The notes: generated by a model from the sequence alone, not told the origin. DNA of 42,960 nucleotides from Deltaproteobacteria bacterium (GCA_013151835.1 JAADHK010000059.1:1-42960), one strand, 5' to 3'. Shown: positions 8,918 through 18,587, numbered from the stretch's first letter. Translations and numbers: made by a program.

Positions 8918-9094
8918 AGATATTGATGATCTCGTAAAAAGTCCGTCAACCCGTTAAAGATGGCTAAGTAGAAAGTTCCATATACAAGGCGTAGTGGTGT
9001 TGCGAAAGCGGAGGCATACATTTAGTATTCCGAGCATTTCGCGACCCGCTACAACGCAGTAGATGGGACTTTTTACGACGCCATCAGATATTGA
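8918..9094. mobile_element. MITE-like palindromic element, copy 1, with 9-bp target duplication
   Basis: A 159-bp body (8927-9085) is bounded by the direct repeat AGATATTGA at 8918-8926 and 9086-9094. The ends are imperfect inverted repeats (CTCGTAAAAAGTCC on the left, GGGACTTTTTACGACG on the right). The inner part (8967-9077) is a long imperfect palindrome centred near 9020. No coding capacity. A highly similar copy in the same orientation lies at 30432-30589 with a different 9-bp duplication, so this is a real non-autonomous transposable element, presumably moved by a DDE transposase elsewhere. Confidence 0.88.
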
Positions 9095-9132
9095 CGGACT
9101 CATAAAAAGTCGGATGGCACGCTAAAGATGGG
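9095..9132. repeat. Remnant of the left end of the same MITE family
   Basis: Directly after the right target duplication of copy 1, the sequence CGGACTCATAAAAAGTC...GCTAAAGATGG matches the left end of the element (GGACTCGTAAAAAGTTC...; GTTAAAGATGGC in copy 1). Copy 1 therefore appears to have inserted at the edge of an older, truncated element. The ATG of the following gene falls inside this remnant. Confidence 0.65.
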
Positions 9133-10735
9133 CATTTCAATTCTCAAGGGGAGCAAAAAGTATTTTGTAATTACGTGCGTGATCGCTGTTCTGTTCTGGT
9201 CGGCATTGTCATCGGCGATCGTCCGGGAGCAACATTCCACCATCTCCGCCCGGCTTGGTATAAACCTTGCGGGGCCATCGGACTGGAATACGGAACTTCC
9301 TTTTGTCGATGTGTTCCGGATGTCGCGCCCATGGATCAGTCAGCGCGTGGGGAGCAAATGGGGAAAGGGTCCGGAATTGTCCCTGGATGCTCACGGCTGG
9401 ATAAAAAAACTGGATCCCGGGTGCCGGGCGGAAACGCTTTTGTGCAATATTAAAGGCGGCCATTACCCTTCGGGAAATTATACGGTATTATACGACGGCA
9501 AAGGCAAAATCTCATTCAAGCGGGCTGCAACCATTATCAGCAGCAAACCCGGCCGTATTATCATTCATGTCAATTCGGATAAAGGCGGCTTTTCTCTATT
9601 GATTGACGAGACTGACCCCCAAAATTATATCCGGAATATTCGCGTTATCATGCCCGGTTTTGAGGATAAATATCGTGAGAATCCGTTCCATCCTGATTTT
9701 CTTACCCGGTGGCATGGAATTGCATGCATACGATTCATGAACTGGATGAAAACAAATGGTTCGCAAATCTCAAAATGGTCGGATCGCCCGACTCTTATGG
9801 ATGCAACGTTCTCAAACAAGGGCGTGGCGCTTGAGTGGATGATTGATCTGTGCAACCGCCTGGGGGCTGATCCATGGTTTTGCATTCCCCATCAGGCCGA
9901 CGATGAATATGTGGATCGTTTTGCCCGGCTTGTAAAAGAAACTCTTGATCCCGGCTTGAAGGTCTATATCGAATATTCAAACGAGGTGTGGAACAGCCGT
10001 TTTGCCCAGAACAAATATGCAGCCCGGGCAGGCAGGAACTTTGTGACGAGGGGCGGGAAAAAGGAAGCCGCCGCACGATATACGGCTTATCGCTCGATTC
10101 GCATATTTAAAATCTGGGAGGGTGATTTTAAGGGAACATCGCGCCTGGTTCGGGTGTTGCCTTCACAGGCAGCCGATCCATATCTTTCAAGGATGATCCT
10201 TGAATCCTTTGATGCCTGGAAATATGCGGACGCCCTGGCCATTGCGCCTTATATTTCATGCCGCATATATGATAAGGACAGGGGCAAGGGACTGTCGGCG
10301 GTTCAGGTCGAGAAATGGACAGTGGACCGGATTCTTGATTATATGGAAACAACCTCCCTGCCGACATCGATTGATCGGATACGAAAAAACAAACAAGTCG
10401 CTGAAAAATATGGCCTCCGCTTAATTGCATATGAGGGCGGTCAGCATATGGTGGGCTTGGGCCGTGTTGTTAAAAATGCAAAAGTGACTCAGTTGCTCCA
10501 TGCGGCAAACGCCCATCCGCAGATGGGAAAAATCTACCAAAAATATCTTGAAGCTTGGGAAAAAGAGGGCGGAGGGCTGTTTTGTCATTTTTCATCCATT
10601 GGAAAATGGACGAAATGGGGCAGTTGGGGGCTTATGCAGTATTATGATGACGACCCCGCAAAATCACCCAAATTCAGGGCCGTGATGCAATGGGCCGAAC
10701 ATTGCGGACAATTGGTGCGTGTCCCGGACAGATGA
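9128..10735 (+). CDS. Secreted glycoside-hydrolase-like protein (TIM-barrel type)
   Basis: 535 residues with an N-terminal signal or anchor (YFVITCVIAVLFWSALSSA, about 12-30). The motif IEYSNEVWN (281-289, Glu286) and AYEGGQH (434-440, Glu436) look like the acid/base and nucleophile glutamates on strands 4 and 7 of a clan-A TIM barrel; the 150-residue spacing fits. An N-terminal beta-rich region (about 90-165) may be a carbohydrate-binding part. It could trim or release the exopolysaccharide or act on other glycans. It is transcribed away from the export operon. The start codon lies in a mobile-repeat remnant and has no clear Shine-Dalgarno sequence. The exact GH family is not identified. Confidence 0.72.
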   Translation: MGISILKGSKKYFVITCVIAVLFWSALSSAIVREQHSTISARLGINLAGPSDWNTELPFVDVFRMSRPWISQRVGSKWGKGPELSLDAHGWIKKLDPGCRAETLLCNIKGGHYPSGNYTVLYDGKGKISFKRAATIISSKPGRIIIHVNSDKGGFSLLIDETDPQNYIRNIRVIMPGFEDKYRENPFHPDFLTRWHGIACIRFMNWMKTNGSQISKWSDRPTLMDATFSNKGVALEWMIDLCNRLGADPWFCIPHQADDEYVDRFARLVKETLDPGLKVYIEYSNEVWNSRFAQNKYAARAGRNFVTRGGKKEAAARYTAYRSIRIFKIWEGDFKGTSRLVRVLPSQAADPYLSRMILESFDAWKYADALAIAPYISCRIYDKDRGKGLSAVQVEKWTVDRILDYMETTSLPTSIDRIRKNKQVAEKYGLRLIAYEGGQHMVGLGRVVKNAKVTQLLHAANAHPQMGKIYQKYLEAWEKEGGGLFCHFSSIGKWTKWGSWGLMQYYDDDPAKSPKFRAVMQWAEHCGQLVRVPDR

Positions 10736-10891
10736 TGAATGAAACGCACTGGTCTTTGAGGCCCGGCCTGACGATGGCTTTGTGCTGGGTTATTCCATAT
10801 GAATTCAGGGGATTATTTTGAAAATTTCATGTTGATTTGAAGCCGGGCTTTCCGCCAGACAAACATCAAAATTTTCTTAATAGGATTATAT

Positions 10892-11575
10892 TTGATTTCA
10901 GATAAATATAAATGCGTTTTTATTCATATTCCCAAGACCGCAGGGCAAAGCATCGAAACCTTTTTTTTATCCTTGCACGGTCTTGCCTGGAAACAAAGGG
11001 GCCCTCTTCTGCTTAGGCATAACCCTGATCCGATGCTGGGACCGGAACATCTTGCCCATCTTAAGGCCTCGGAATACACGGATTTCGGATATCTAACCCC
11101 CGATACCTTTAACAGCTATTTCAAGTTTTCTTTTATCAGAAACCCATGGAGGCGATTGGTTTCTGAGTTCAATTACAGAAAATATGGCATGAAATATAGT
11201 TTCAAAGAATTTGTTTTTAGTGGACTACCTGAAAAGGATTCTTACTCGGATGCTTATCGTCACATTGTGCCACAGTACGATTTTCTGCATGATGCAGCCG
11301 GGCAACTGATTGTGGACTACGTCGGAAGATTTGAAACTTTACAAAGTGATTTTGATAATGTTTGCTCGAAGTTGGGAATATCAGATTCAAGGCTGCCCCA
11401 TGTCAACCCTTCAGGCCTAAAGCGCTGGATAAATATAATGTTGAAACATTTTTTTTCGAAAAACACCTCAACGACAAGGCATTACGCTTCATATTACGAT
11501 TCGGAAACTTTAGAATTTGTTGAGAAGATGTATTGCGTTGATATTTCCGGCTTCGGCTATAAGTTCGGTGATTAA
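10892..11575 (+). CDS. Sulfotransferase (Sulfotransfer_2-like)
   Basis: 227 residues. It starts at TTG 10892, supported by AGGA at 10882-10885 six bases upstream. FIHIPKTAGQSIETFF (about 10-25) is the 5'-phosphosulfate loop of the carbohydrate sulfotransferases of the HS2ST/chondroitin type, and FSFIRNPWRRLVSEFNY (about 79-95) is the 3'-phosphate loop. These enzymes transfer sulfate from PAPS to sugars. It stands alone on the plus strand between the hydrolase-like gene and the convergent flippase gene. The acceptor is unknown but the locus points to the local polysaccharide. Confidence 0.88.
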   Translation: MISDKYKCVFIHIPKTAGQSIETFFLSLHGLAWKQRGPLLLRHNPDPMLGPEHLAHLKASEYTDFGYLTPDTFNSYFKFSFIRNPWRRLVSEFNYRKYGMKYSFKEFVFSGLPEKDSYSDAYRHIVPQYDFLHDAAGQLIVDYVGRFETLQSDFDNVCSKLGISDSRLPHVNPSGLKRWINIMLKHFFSKNTSTTRHYASYYDSETLEFVEKMYCVDISGFGYKFGD

Positions 11576-11779
11576 AGGTAGTGTTTCGGAACATGCAGGC
11601 AGCAAATTTTTCGGGATCGGGGATCGATAATTTCGGCACAATCTTAAATGATATCAGTAATCTGAAGTCCCCATGCCTTGTTGATCAAGTTAAGACATGG
11701 GAATGGATCATTTCCAAAGCGTTTAAGATTTGTGTTGAATTGGGATATCGGGCTTGAAGCCTGAAAAAGGCTCTCAGGA

Positions 11780-13132
11780 TTATGGAATTTGCGAAAACGG
11801 ATGCCCGAAACCAAGCCATATCCGCATCCAGCAAACAGCCGCAATGCATATGACCAGGAGCAGTGTTGCGTGAATATCCTGCCGAATTCCCGATAAGCCT
11901 TCCCGCCGGAGTCCATGGTTTACTGAAATATATAGGGGAATATCGTTGGATGCAACTACGGCCACAGCTCCCGGAATTCCCCATAAATAAAATCCCATTG
12001 GAAGTCCTATGAAAATATAAATAAATTTCAAGAAGTTGCCATAAGCATGGTAGCGTGGTTTTCCGATTGCAAACAATGCCTTGTTGATTGAAAGAGAAAG
12101 CAGATAGGGCCAGATGCCGATCGCAAGAACAGGCAGCATCCAAGCTGCCTGCGCATACCTTTTGTCATAAAGCCTTAGAATAAATAAGTCCCCGAAACAG
12201 GTTAAAATCATCACCAGAATACCCAGCCCGATCAGAATGATCCGACGTTTCCGGAGAATTTTAATGCGAAGCTCTTTTCGGGGAAGATCATTAAACTTTG
12301 ATATAACGGGAAATATGATTATATTGGAGATTCTTGTGATCAGCATTTTGGGGATATCCGATATAAACAGGGCAATTGTAAAAATTCCGAGCATTTTAAA
12401 GGTAAAAAGCTTTCCCATAATCAATTTATCTGATTGTGAAGCTAAAAAAGTCATAGCGGTTGAGATAAAAATCCATTTCCCGAAGGAAAAGATTTCTCTT
12501 GCGCAAGACCTGTTCCAGGCAAACCGGTTTTTCATCTCCGGCATGAGTCGATGACTCAACAGGCTTTTTGTCAGTGAAGAAATAAGGCTGCCCGCAACCA
12601 GCGCCCAGATGGTTGGACTGAACACGGCCCATGCAATAATCACGGCTGTTGAACAAATCTGGGTACACAGATTAAGCAATGTCAGCCTGGCAATGGCTAT
12701 CCGGCGGTTCAGAATAAAGAGGGATGTTGAATTAAAACCGGAAATAACGGATGAAAAGGCGACTATGGGAATCAGCCACAGGAGTTCTTTTTTACCATAA
12801 AACAGGGAGATGGGCCATGCAAGGATCAGGGAGCCCAGCCAGAGCATGGCTCCGCGCATGACCTGAATTGTCCACGCCGTGTTATAAAACTCCGGGCTTT
12901 CACCTTTTCGGTTTTGTATAATGCTCGGGCCGATGCCTATATCGGAAAAGAGCTGCAGGCCCATGATAAAAACATTCACCAGGGCCATTAATCCAAACAT
13001 GTCCGGGACAAGAAGCCGGGTCAGGAGGAGGTTTGCGGCCAGCCGGATTGACTGGTTGAGCGTAAACCCCGCAAATATCCAGATCACACCACGAGTTGCA
13101 TTTTGTCTGACAGACGGCATTCGGTCACTCAT
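11780..13132 (-). CDS. Wzx-like oligosaccharide flippase (PST/MOP family)
   Basis: 450 residues with about 12 hydrophobic segments. The start (ATRGVIWIFAGFTLNQSIRLAANLLLTRLLVPDMFGLMAL) is the typical opening of PST-family flippases. It would move the undecaprenyl-linked repeat unit across the inner membrane for Wzy polymerisation. It overlaps the upstream sulfotransferase gene by eight bases and is the last gene of the second minus-strand block. About 200 bases of non-coding sequence follow with no clear terminator hairpin. Confidence 0.92.
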   Translation of the reverse strand: MSDRMPSVRQNATRGVIWIFAGFTLNQSIRLAANLLLTRLLVPDMFGLMALVNVFIMGLQLFSDIGIGPSIIQNRKGESPEFYNTAWTIQVMRGAMLWLGSLILAWPISLFYGKKELLWLIPIVAFSSVISGFNSTSLFILNRRIAIARLTLLNLCTQICSTAVIIAWAVFSPTIWALVAGSLISSLTKSLLSHRLMPEMKNRFAWNRSCAREIFSFGKWIFISTAMTFLASQSDKLIMGKLFTFKMLGIFTIALFISDIPKMLITRISNIIIFPVISKFNDLPRKELRIKILRKRRIILIGLGILVMILTCFGDLFILRLYDKRYAQAAWMLPVLAIGIWPYLLSLSINKALFAIGKPRYHAYGNFLKFIYIFIGLPMGFYLWGIPGAVAVVASNDIPLYISVNHGLRREGLSGIRQDIHATLLLVICIAAVCWMRIWLGFGHPFSQIP

Positions 13133-14063
13133 TCCAGCAGGACAGATCCGTTCCCGTTAATTTTGCTAACCATTCATTGCCCGGTTTATATCTTTCAATA
13201 AGAGACAATCGGGTATCCCTTTTCATTGGAGGTGGTGTAAATCCTTTTTCTATTTTACGCCCGACTCCGATTTTTCGGGCAAGCCGGTACAGAGAACTTC
13301 TCATCCGTTTTGGAAGCAGATAAGCGGTGTTTGCCATTTTATGATTTGATTTGATTTTATCCGTCAATTCCTTTCTGACCCGTGTTTCGCGAAAGTCTTT
13401 AAATCTGTTTTTATGAAGGCTCCGGTGGGAAAAAACCTCTGTGTCCGATTTTATTCCTATAAATTCAAATAAGTTGCTTAATATCATGCCTTCTTCAACC
13501 GAGTATTGATGAGTAAAGACAAAAAAAAAGGATTCTACGGGGAAATATTTAAAAAAACTTTCCAGTTGCAATTTATAATCACTCGAATCCAGGCAGACGG
13601 GATCTGTTTCAACATGCTCCTCGAACGTTTTATCAAATGGCCGGCCCGGGTATAGCTCTTTTGTGAAGCGATGAATATAATGTGAATATGCGCGGTCAAC
13701 CGGATGCCGCATCATATAAATAAACTTTGCATCAGGGCAATATCGGTAAATCCTTTCAGCGGTGTCCGGATATTGCGGCATACGTGTGTAACTCGTTGAC
13801 GCATCCATGCATAATTGGTTGTTTTTCGCATTTTTAAAAATCCGGGAATAAAAATCCGGGCCTTGCAAAAAAATTTCATCATGGGAAAAAAAATCATATT
13901 CTTTTTTGGGACCCATAAAGATTTGGCGGTGTTTGGACAGGCGTGCGGCCAGGCTTGTGGTTCCTGATTTTGCCGCGCCGATGATCATGAAGTCGGGCAT
14001 CCGTTGATGTCTTTTAAGGGCTGGTGATTTTTCCGTAATGGATATCTCAAGGCTTGCCATCAT
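13125..14063 (-). CDS. Sulfotransferase (heparan N-sulfotransferase-like fold)
   Basis: 312 residues. DFMIIGAAKSGTTSLAARLSKH (about 24-45) is the 5'-phosphosulfate loop and MMRHPVDRAYSHYIH (about 117-131) the 3'-phosphate loop with the conserved Arg and Ser. PKKEYDFFSH following the first loop is typical of NDST/HS3ST-like bacterial sulfotransferases that receive PAPS. The ATG at 14063 has AGGA five bases upstream. It sits between a glycosyltransferase and the flippase, so it probably sulfates the lipid-linked repeat unit before export. Confidence 0.92.
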   Translation of the reverse strand: MMASLEISITEKSPALKRHQRMPDFMIIGAAKSGTTSLAARLSKHRQIFMGPKKEYDFFSHDEIFLQGPDFYSRIFKNAKNNQLCMDASTSYTRMPQYPDTAERIYRYCPDAKFIYMMRHPVDRAYSHYIHRFTKELYPGRPFDKTFEEHVETDPVCLDSSDYKLQLESFFKYFPVESFFFVFTHQYSVEEGMILSNLFEFIGIKSDTEVFSHRSLHKNRFKDFRETRVRKELTDKIKSNHKMANTAYLLPKRMRSSLYRLARKIGVGRKIEKGFTPPPMKRDTRLSLIERYKPGNEWLAKLTGTDLSCWNE

Positions 14064-14099
14064 TGTGGTCCTGCCATGTCATATTCAGGGGTAATTTTT

Positions 14100-15083
14100 C
14101 TATTTATACTCGATTATTTCAGGCTGTTTATTTAATGCCCGACAAAGTATGAATTGAATTTGTCCTTTTAATTCCGGAAGCTTGCCGATTAAATTAAAAA
14201 GAGAATAATAAAAAGATAGTTTCCAGTCATTGTTTTTTTGATATTGCATGATCATTACGCGAATTATCTGAAGCGGATATATAAGGAAACATGCAAAAAA
14301 TGCCGGGCTGAATATATTTGCGGCAAGGATCACGCAAAGAGGGATTAATATAACCCACAACCAGATTCGCATGTTTTCACGCATACGGAATTTTTCCCTG
14401 CCCAAGCCATGAAGAGCAAAATTTTGGGCATTCGCAAAACCGTTTCTGACGCATCGTTTCCACCATTGTGAAAATTTTGTGATATCCGCATCATGAATTG
14501 CCATTGGATAGTCGATCCGCCATATCTGAAATCCCCGGTTCCGGATACGATATCCCAGTTCCAGTTCTTCTCCTGCGATTATAGATGGATTAAATCCTTT
14601 TATTTGTTTAAAAAGCTTGGCTCTAATCATGAATATGCCTCCGGAGGCTCGTGTTTGACCGATCCGAATATTCCATTCAATATCGCATAACAAATTATAA
14701 ATGGATTTTTCCGGATGTCGTTCCGTCACCTGTCCAAAAACAATCGCCCGTTCGGGGTGTCCTTCAAGTTCCTGCCGGGCATGTTCCAGCCAGCCGTTAA
14801 GCAACTCACAATCACCGTCAATGAATTGAAGATATTTAAGTTCCGGATAATTTGTTAAAAGGTGATAAGACCCTTCATTGCGGCTACGGGCGGCGGTGAA
14901 AGGTATATGTTTATCCAGTTCAATTATGGCAATATTAGCGGATCGAGCGAATTCAACACTGGAATCGGTTGATCCGGAATCCACATATACAATATGCTGA
15001 TAATTTTCTTTCAATCGGTCCAGGCAATTGAGCAAACGACGCCCTTCGTTTCGTCCGATGATGACTATCCCGATATTTTTCAT
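14100..15083 (-). CDS. Family 2 glycosyltransferase with C-terminal membrane segments
   Basis: About 327 residues from ATG 15083 (TTG 15092 possible). IGIVIIGRNEGRRLLNCLDRL and YVDSGSTDSS are the nucleotide-sugar-binding start of GT2 enzymes; FIDGDCEL holds the DxD-like metal site and GEELELGYRIRNRG the EDxELxxR-type catalytic region. Two hydrophobic segments near residues 240-275 suggest attachment to the inner membrane. It would add one sugar of the repeat unit; donor and linkage are unknown. Confidence 0.9.
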   Translation of the reverse strand: MKNIGIVIIGRNEGRRLLNCLDRLKENYQHIVYVDSGSTDSSVEFARSANIAIIELDKHIPFTAARSRNEGSYHLLTNYPELKYLQFIDGDCELLNGWLEHARQELEGHPERAIVFGQVTERHPEKSIYNLLCDIEWNIRIGQTRASGGIFMIRAKLFKQIKGFNPSIIAGEELELGYRIRNRGFQIWRIDYPMAIHDADITKFSQWWKRCVRNGFANAQNFALHGLGREKFRMRENMRIWLWVILIPLCVILAANIFSPAFFACFLIYPLQIIRVMIMQYQKNNDWKLSFYYSLFNLIGKLPELKGQIQFILCRALNKQPEIIEYK

Positions 15084-15110
15084 TTGCCGCAAATCAATTT
15101 GAAGGAATTA

Positions 15111-16082
15111 TTATTGCTTTTCACAATCAAACCCTTTTAAAAAAACACTGTAATGCATAAAATCACGTAAAAGGCGGTGCGGACGGGTATTATCTTTTTT
15201 TTGTATTCTGGTTTTTATAAGCCACAAAAGATGTCCTAAAATAAATCCCGAATCCGCTAATAACGTATGGAACCCCCCTTTGTTCTTGATAAAGAAACGC
15301 CTGCGGGATTCAAACCAATATGCAGGGCGCCTTGAGGAGTTTTTCCTGGAGCTGGAAATTCCGGTAGCTGCTCCTGCTTTGTGTATAACCCGGCTTGAAG
15401 GAACATACCAGCAATTAAACCCAAATTTTCTGGCTTGATAAAAAAAATCCACTTCTTCGAAATAGAGAAAATAATGTTCGTCCATCAAGCCGATTGTTTC
15501 AAATACTTCCCGTTTAATCATTACTGATGCGCCCGATAACCAATCTGCTTTATGTGATGTTCCCCGAACGGGCTGATGTATTAAATAAGCGTTGAATATT
15601 CTGGAAACAATACCCAGGCTGAGCATGCCGATAAATTCATTGAAAAAAGAGGGGAAATTAAATGTGGAAATCTGGGGGGTGCCGTCCTCATCTTCAAGTC
15701 GGCTTCCGCAGATTGCTGTTTGATGGTTGTTTTTTAAAAAATTCAGCAATTCCCGGGCGGCGCCCGGTCTGATAAACGTATCCGGGTTCAATAACCAGAT
15801 AAAATCCGGAAGCCCGGTTTTTAATGCTTCTCTTAAAGCTATATTATTGCCGGCGGCAAACCCGCTGTTTTTTTTCGAGGATATTATCTTAAAGTTTTCT
15901 GACCACTGATTTTTTTCAATGATTTTATGTATTTTTTCAAAAGAGCCGTCCCGTGAGTTGTTGTCGACAATCGTGACATGCAAACAATCGTTAAGCGTGC
16001 TTGATTCACGGGCAAGTGCGTGAAGTCCCTTGATTACTAAATCAGCCGTTTGATAATTTACGATAATTGCCAGTATTTTCAT
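15111..16082 (-). CDS. Family 2 glycosyltransferase (rhamnosyltransferase-like)
   Basis: 323 residues. MKILAIIVNYQTADLVIKGL, IVDNNSRDGS, NSGFAAGNNIALREAL, LLNPDTFI (DxD-like) and DEHYFLYFEEVDFFYQARKFG are the ordered motifs of the WcaA/RfbN-like GT2 enzymes, several of which transfer rhamnose. The start overlaps the upstream glycosyltransferase stop by four bases (ATGA type), showing translational coupling. The role is a sugar addition during repeat-unit assembly at the cytoplasmic face. Confidence 0.92.
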   Translation of the reverse strand: MKILAIIVNYQTADLVIKGLHALARESSTLNDCLHVTIVDNNSRDGSFEKIHKIIEKNQWSENFKIISSKKNSGFAAGNNIALREALKTGLPDFIWLLNPDTFIRPGAARELLNFLKNNHQTAICGSRLEDEDGTPQISTFNFPSFFNEFIGMLSLGIVSRIFNAYLIHQPVRGTSHKADWLSGASVMIKREVFETIGLMDEHYFLYFEEVDFFYQARKFGFNCWYVPSSRVIHKAGAATGISSSRKNSSRRPAYWFESRRRFFIKNKGGFHTLLADSGFILGHLLWLIKTRIQKKDNTRPHRLLRDFMHYSVFLKGFDCEKQ

Positions 16083-17311
16083 TTTATAAAGGTGTTGTCT
16101 GTTTTTTTATTTTCAGAATTTAAACCGGCCTTTTCTCTTTTGGTCTTTATCCATCTTTTTTCCGGATTTTTGATAAAACTAAAATATATCGGCACTTTTG
16201 AAAACAGATAACACGGTGTTTTTAATAATGTTTCAAACGAGAGGATGTCTCGACCGAAATTTAACCAGCCCAGGAGAATCGTCAGTGCCAGGAGAGCCCC
16301 CAGGCCGGCGGACACGATGGCCGGAGCCCATATAACAAGATTTAACAAAGAAAGAGAAGTTAATATTGCCATGGCAATGGACCAGAGAAAAAACAAAATT
16401 GACAATGGTGGTATCATTAATTCCATGCTTAATCCCAGAAGATCAATTCTTTTAAACCTGATTGAGTGGCGCAGGAGCCTGGGGACTTGCGAAAAAATGG
16501 TTTTTAGATGGCCATATTCCCATCTTTTCCGCTGGATGACGGCTGTATCGGAAGCGGCCGGGAGTTCCCCTATGATCCTTGCGTCCGGACAAAATAGCGG
16601 GCTGTGCCCGGCGAGGGTTAAATCAATACCGAGTTGCATATCTTCGACAATATTTCCATTGGCAAGGGAAACTTCCTGAATTACGGCCCAGGGAATCGCC
16701 ATACCGGTGCCTGTCAGCAGGCAGGGCAGGCCCAGTTTAAACAAACCTGACGGACGGATATAATTTTTAAAGCAAAAAGCAAAGGCGGATAATTGACTTT
16801 TCGTTCCGGCGCCTTCAGGCGGTTTAAGCAGATAGGCGGCCTGAATCGGCAGCCCGGTTTGAAACGCCAGTTGAGATATCTTTTTCAAGGAATCCGGTGT
16901 CGCGATTACGTCCGCATCCATGAAAACAATAATATCCGGGGGGTCTGATTTCAAAGATGAAATTCCATAGTCAAGCGCATACCCTTTTCCAGTGAAATCA
17001 GTATCATGGCGTTCGATCACGTCAGTGCCCAGGTTCAGCGCAACAGAGGCCGTGGCATCGGAACAATTGTCCGCGACAACGAGAATCGAGTCGGTTTGGG
17101 CCAGCTGCGGGAGAATTGAAACAATGGTTGAGGCGATCACGGCTTCTTCGTCATGGGCGGGTATGATAATTGTAATTCGAGGCGTTTTATCGGCAGGTGG
17201 ACGGATTTTATTGCAGAGCACAATGGCCGCAAATGTTTCAACAGCCAGCACGGTTATCGGAAGGCCGATAAAAAATAGTAGAATATATGATAGATAGTTG
17301 ATAACGGACAT
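16079..17311 (-). CDS. Membrane-bound family 2 glycosyltransferase (processive-like)
   Basis: 410 residues. An N-terminal membrane segment (about 5-27) precedes the catalytic domain: ITIIIPAHDEE, VADNCSD, GKGYALDYG, FMDADV (DxD), EDMQLGIDL (general base region) and QRKRWEYGH, matching the Q/RxxRW motif of cellulose-synthase- and NodC-like enzymes. Three to four further membrane segments follow around 290-365. Such enzymes synthesise or extend beta-linked glycans across the membrane. It overlaps the next gene by four bases. Whether it acts once per unit or processively is not decided by sequence. Confidence 0.9.
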   Translation of the reverse strand: MSVINYLSYILLFFIGLPITVLAVETFAAIVLCNKIRPPADKTPRITIIIPAHDEEAVIASTIVSILPQLAQTDSILVVADNCSDATASVALNLGTDVIERHDTDFTGKGYALDYGISSLKSDPPDIIVFMDADVIATPDSLKKISQLAFQTGLPIQAAYLLKPPEGAGTKSQLSAFAFCFKNYIRPSGLFKLGLPCLLTGTGMAIPWAVIQEVSLANGNIVEDMQLGIDLTLAGHSPLFCPDARIIGELPAASDTAVIQRKRWEYGHLKTIFSQVPRLLRHSIRFKRIDLLGLSMELMIPPLSILFFLWSIAMAILTSLSLLNLVIWAPAIVSAGLGALLALTILLGWLNFGRDILSFETLLKTPCYLFSKVPIYFSFIKNPEKRWIKTKREKAGLNSENKKTDNTFIK

Positions 17312-17324
17312 GAGTGTTTTCTTA

Positions 17325-18587
17325 TTATAAATTGTCTGAGATCAAGACTTTTATTTTTTCAGCTTCCGTAAGGCTGTTATGGTTGTTTTTAATTTTTTTA
17401 AATCCATGGTCTCCCATTTCCTGCAGCCTTGCAAGGTCATCCGTTAAAACACGCGTGAGCGTTTCGGTCAACTTTTCTATTGATCCTGGTGGAACAAGAT
17501 AGCCGTTAATATTATTTTCAACCAGTTCGGGAATCCCCGCAATACAGGTGCTGATAACGGGGCGGCCCAGGGCGAATGCTTCCATGATGACAACAGGCAG
17601 GCCTTCTGCAAAACTGGGCAGTACCAGTGCGCGACTTTCGATAATTTCCCTTTTGACTTCATCGCCAGTCAGCCATCCGGTAATTTTTACACTATCATTA
17701 AGCTTAAGCTCATTAATTTTCAGCTCAATTTGATTTCTCATGTCACCATCGCCGGCAAAAATCATTTCAAAATTAATCGCCTGTTTTTTCAATTCATTAA
17801 GGGCTTCGACAAGAAGAAGCTGCCCTTTTTGCTCGCAGAGTCTTCCAACGCATATCAACCGTGGTTTATCCGGTAAAGGTACCGGCACATTGTCTATAAA
17901 AGCGTTATCCACCGTGCAGTGGACGACATGTATCTTTGACCATTCCCTAACATGGCAATGGCGCATCAATTGACTGCGGCAGTAATTGCTCACGGCAATC
18001 ACAAACTTTGCGTCTCGGATTTTTTCTTTTAATAACAGCCCATTGGGATTGTCAAATTCTTCAGGCCCATGGACGGTAAAGCTGAAAGGCGGGCCGCCTA
18101 TGGCCCGGCACAGAAGGGCGACCATTGCCGGATTGGTGCCAAAATGTGCGTGGAGATGGCGTGTGTTTGATTTTTTCAGTATGATTTTTAAGGCGCACGC
18201 TTCAATTAAATATATAAAATGTTTCAGAACACCGGCCTTGCTTTTTGCACCCAGGTAAAATGTTTTTTTTACGACCTTTAAAAACAAAAGCGGGTTTGAC
18301 AAAAAGACACGCATAACAAGAGATATTAATATAAATGGATGGATATCCAGAAGAATCGAAGTTTTAGCAAATTCTTTTCTATCGTCTTCGTCAATGATTT
18401 TGTCAATTGTCGAGCGGATGGAGATTCTATGGACTTTAACTCCCAGCTGTTCTAATGCCCGTATTTCCCGACGAATAAAAGTATGGCTCACCAGGGGATA
18501 CTGGTTAATTAAATAGGCTGTTTTTATTTTTTTATATCCTGCAGTCAACAACAGCCTCTTTTTCGGCGGCATGAATGAATCGAACAT
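17325..18587 (-). CDS. Family 4 glycosyltransferase (WcaL-like)
   Basis: 420 residues from ATG 18587. The recognisable domain starts at KTAYLINQYPLVSHTFIRREIRALEQLG (about residue 22), the opening shared with colanic-acid WcaL-type enzymes; HLHAHFGTNPA, FTVHGPEEFDNP, CVGRLCEQKGQLLLVEAL and SFAEGLPVVIMEAFALGRPVIST are the GT-B donor and acceptor motifs. The 18587 start overlaps the upstream polymerase gene by 56 bases; ATG 18572 or TTG 18551/18548, after an AGAGG, would give starts closer to the domain. It adds a sugar to the repeat unit. Confidence 0.9.
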   Translation of the reverse strand: MFDSFMPPKKRLLLTAGYKKIKTAYLINQYPLVSHTFIRREIRALEQLGVKVHRISIRSTIDKIIDEDDRKEFAKTSILLDIHPFILISLVMRVFLSNPLLFLKVVKKTFYLGAKSKAGVLKHFIYLIEACALKIILKKSNTRHLHAHFGTNPAMVALLCRAIGGPPFSFTVHGPEEFDNPNGLLLKEKIRDAKFVIAVSNYCRSQLMRHCHVREWSKIHVVHCTVDNAFIDNVPVPLPDKPRLICVGRLCEQKGQLLLVEALNELKKQAINFEMIFAGDGDMRNQIELKINELKLNDSVKITGWLTGDEVKREIIESRALVLPSFAEGLPVVIMEAFALGRPVISTCIAGIPELVENNINGYLVPPGSIEKLTETLTRVLTDDLARLQEMGDHGFKKIKNNHNSLTEAEKIKVLISDNL

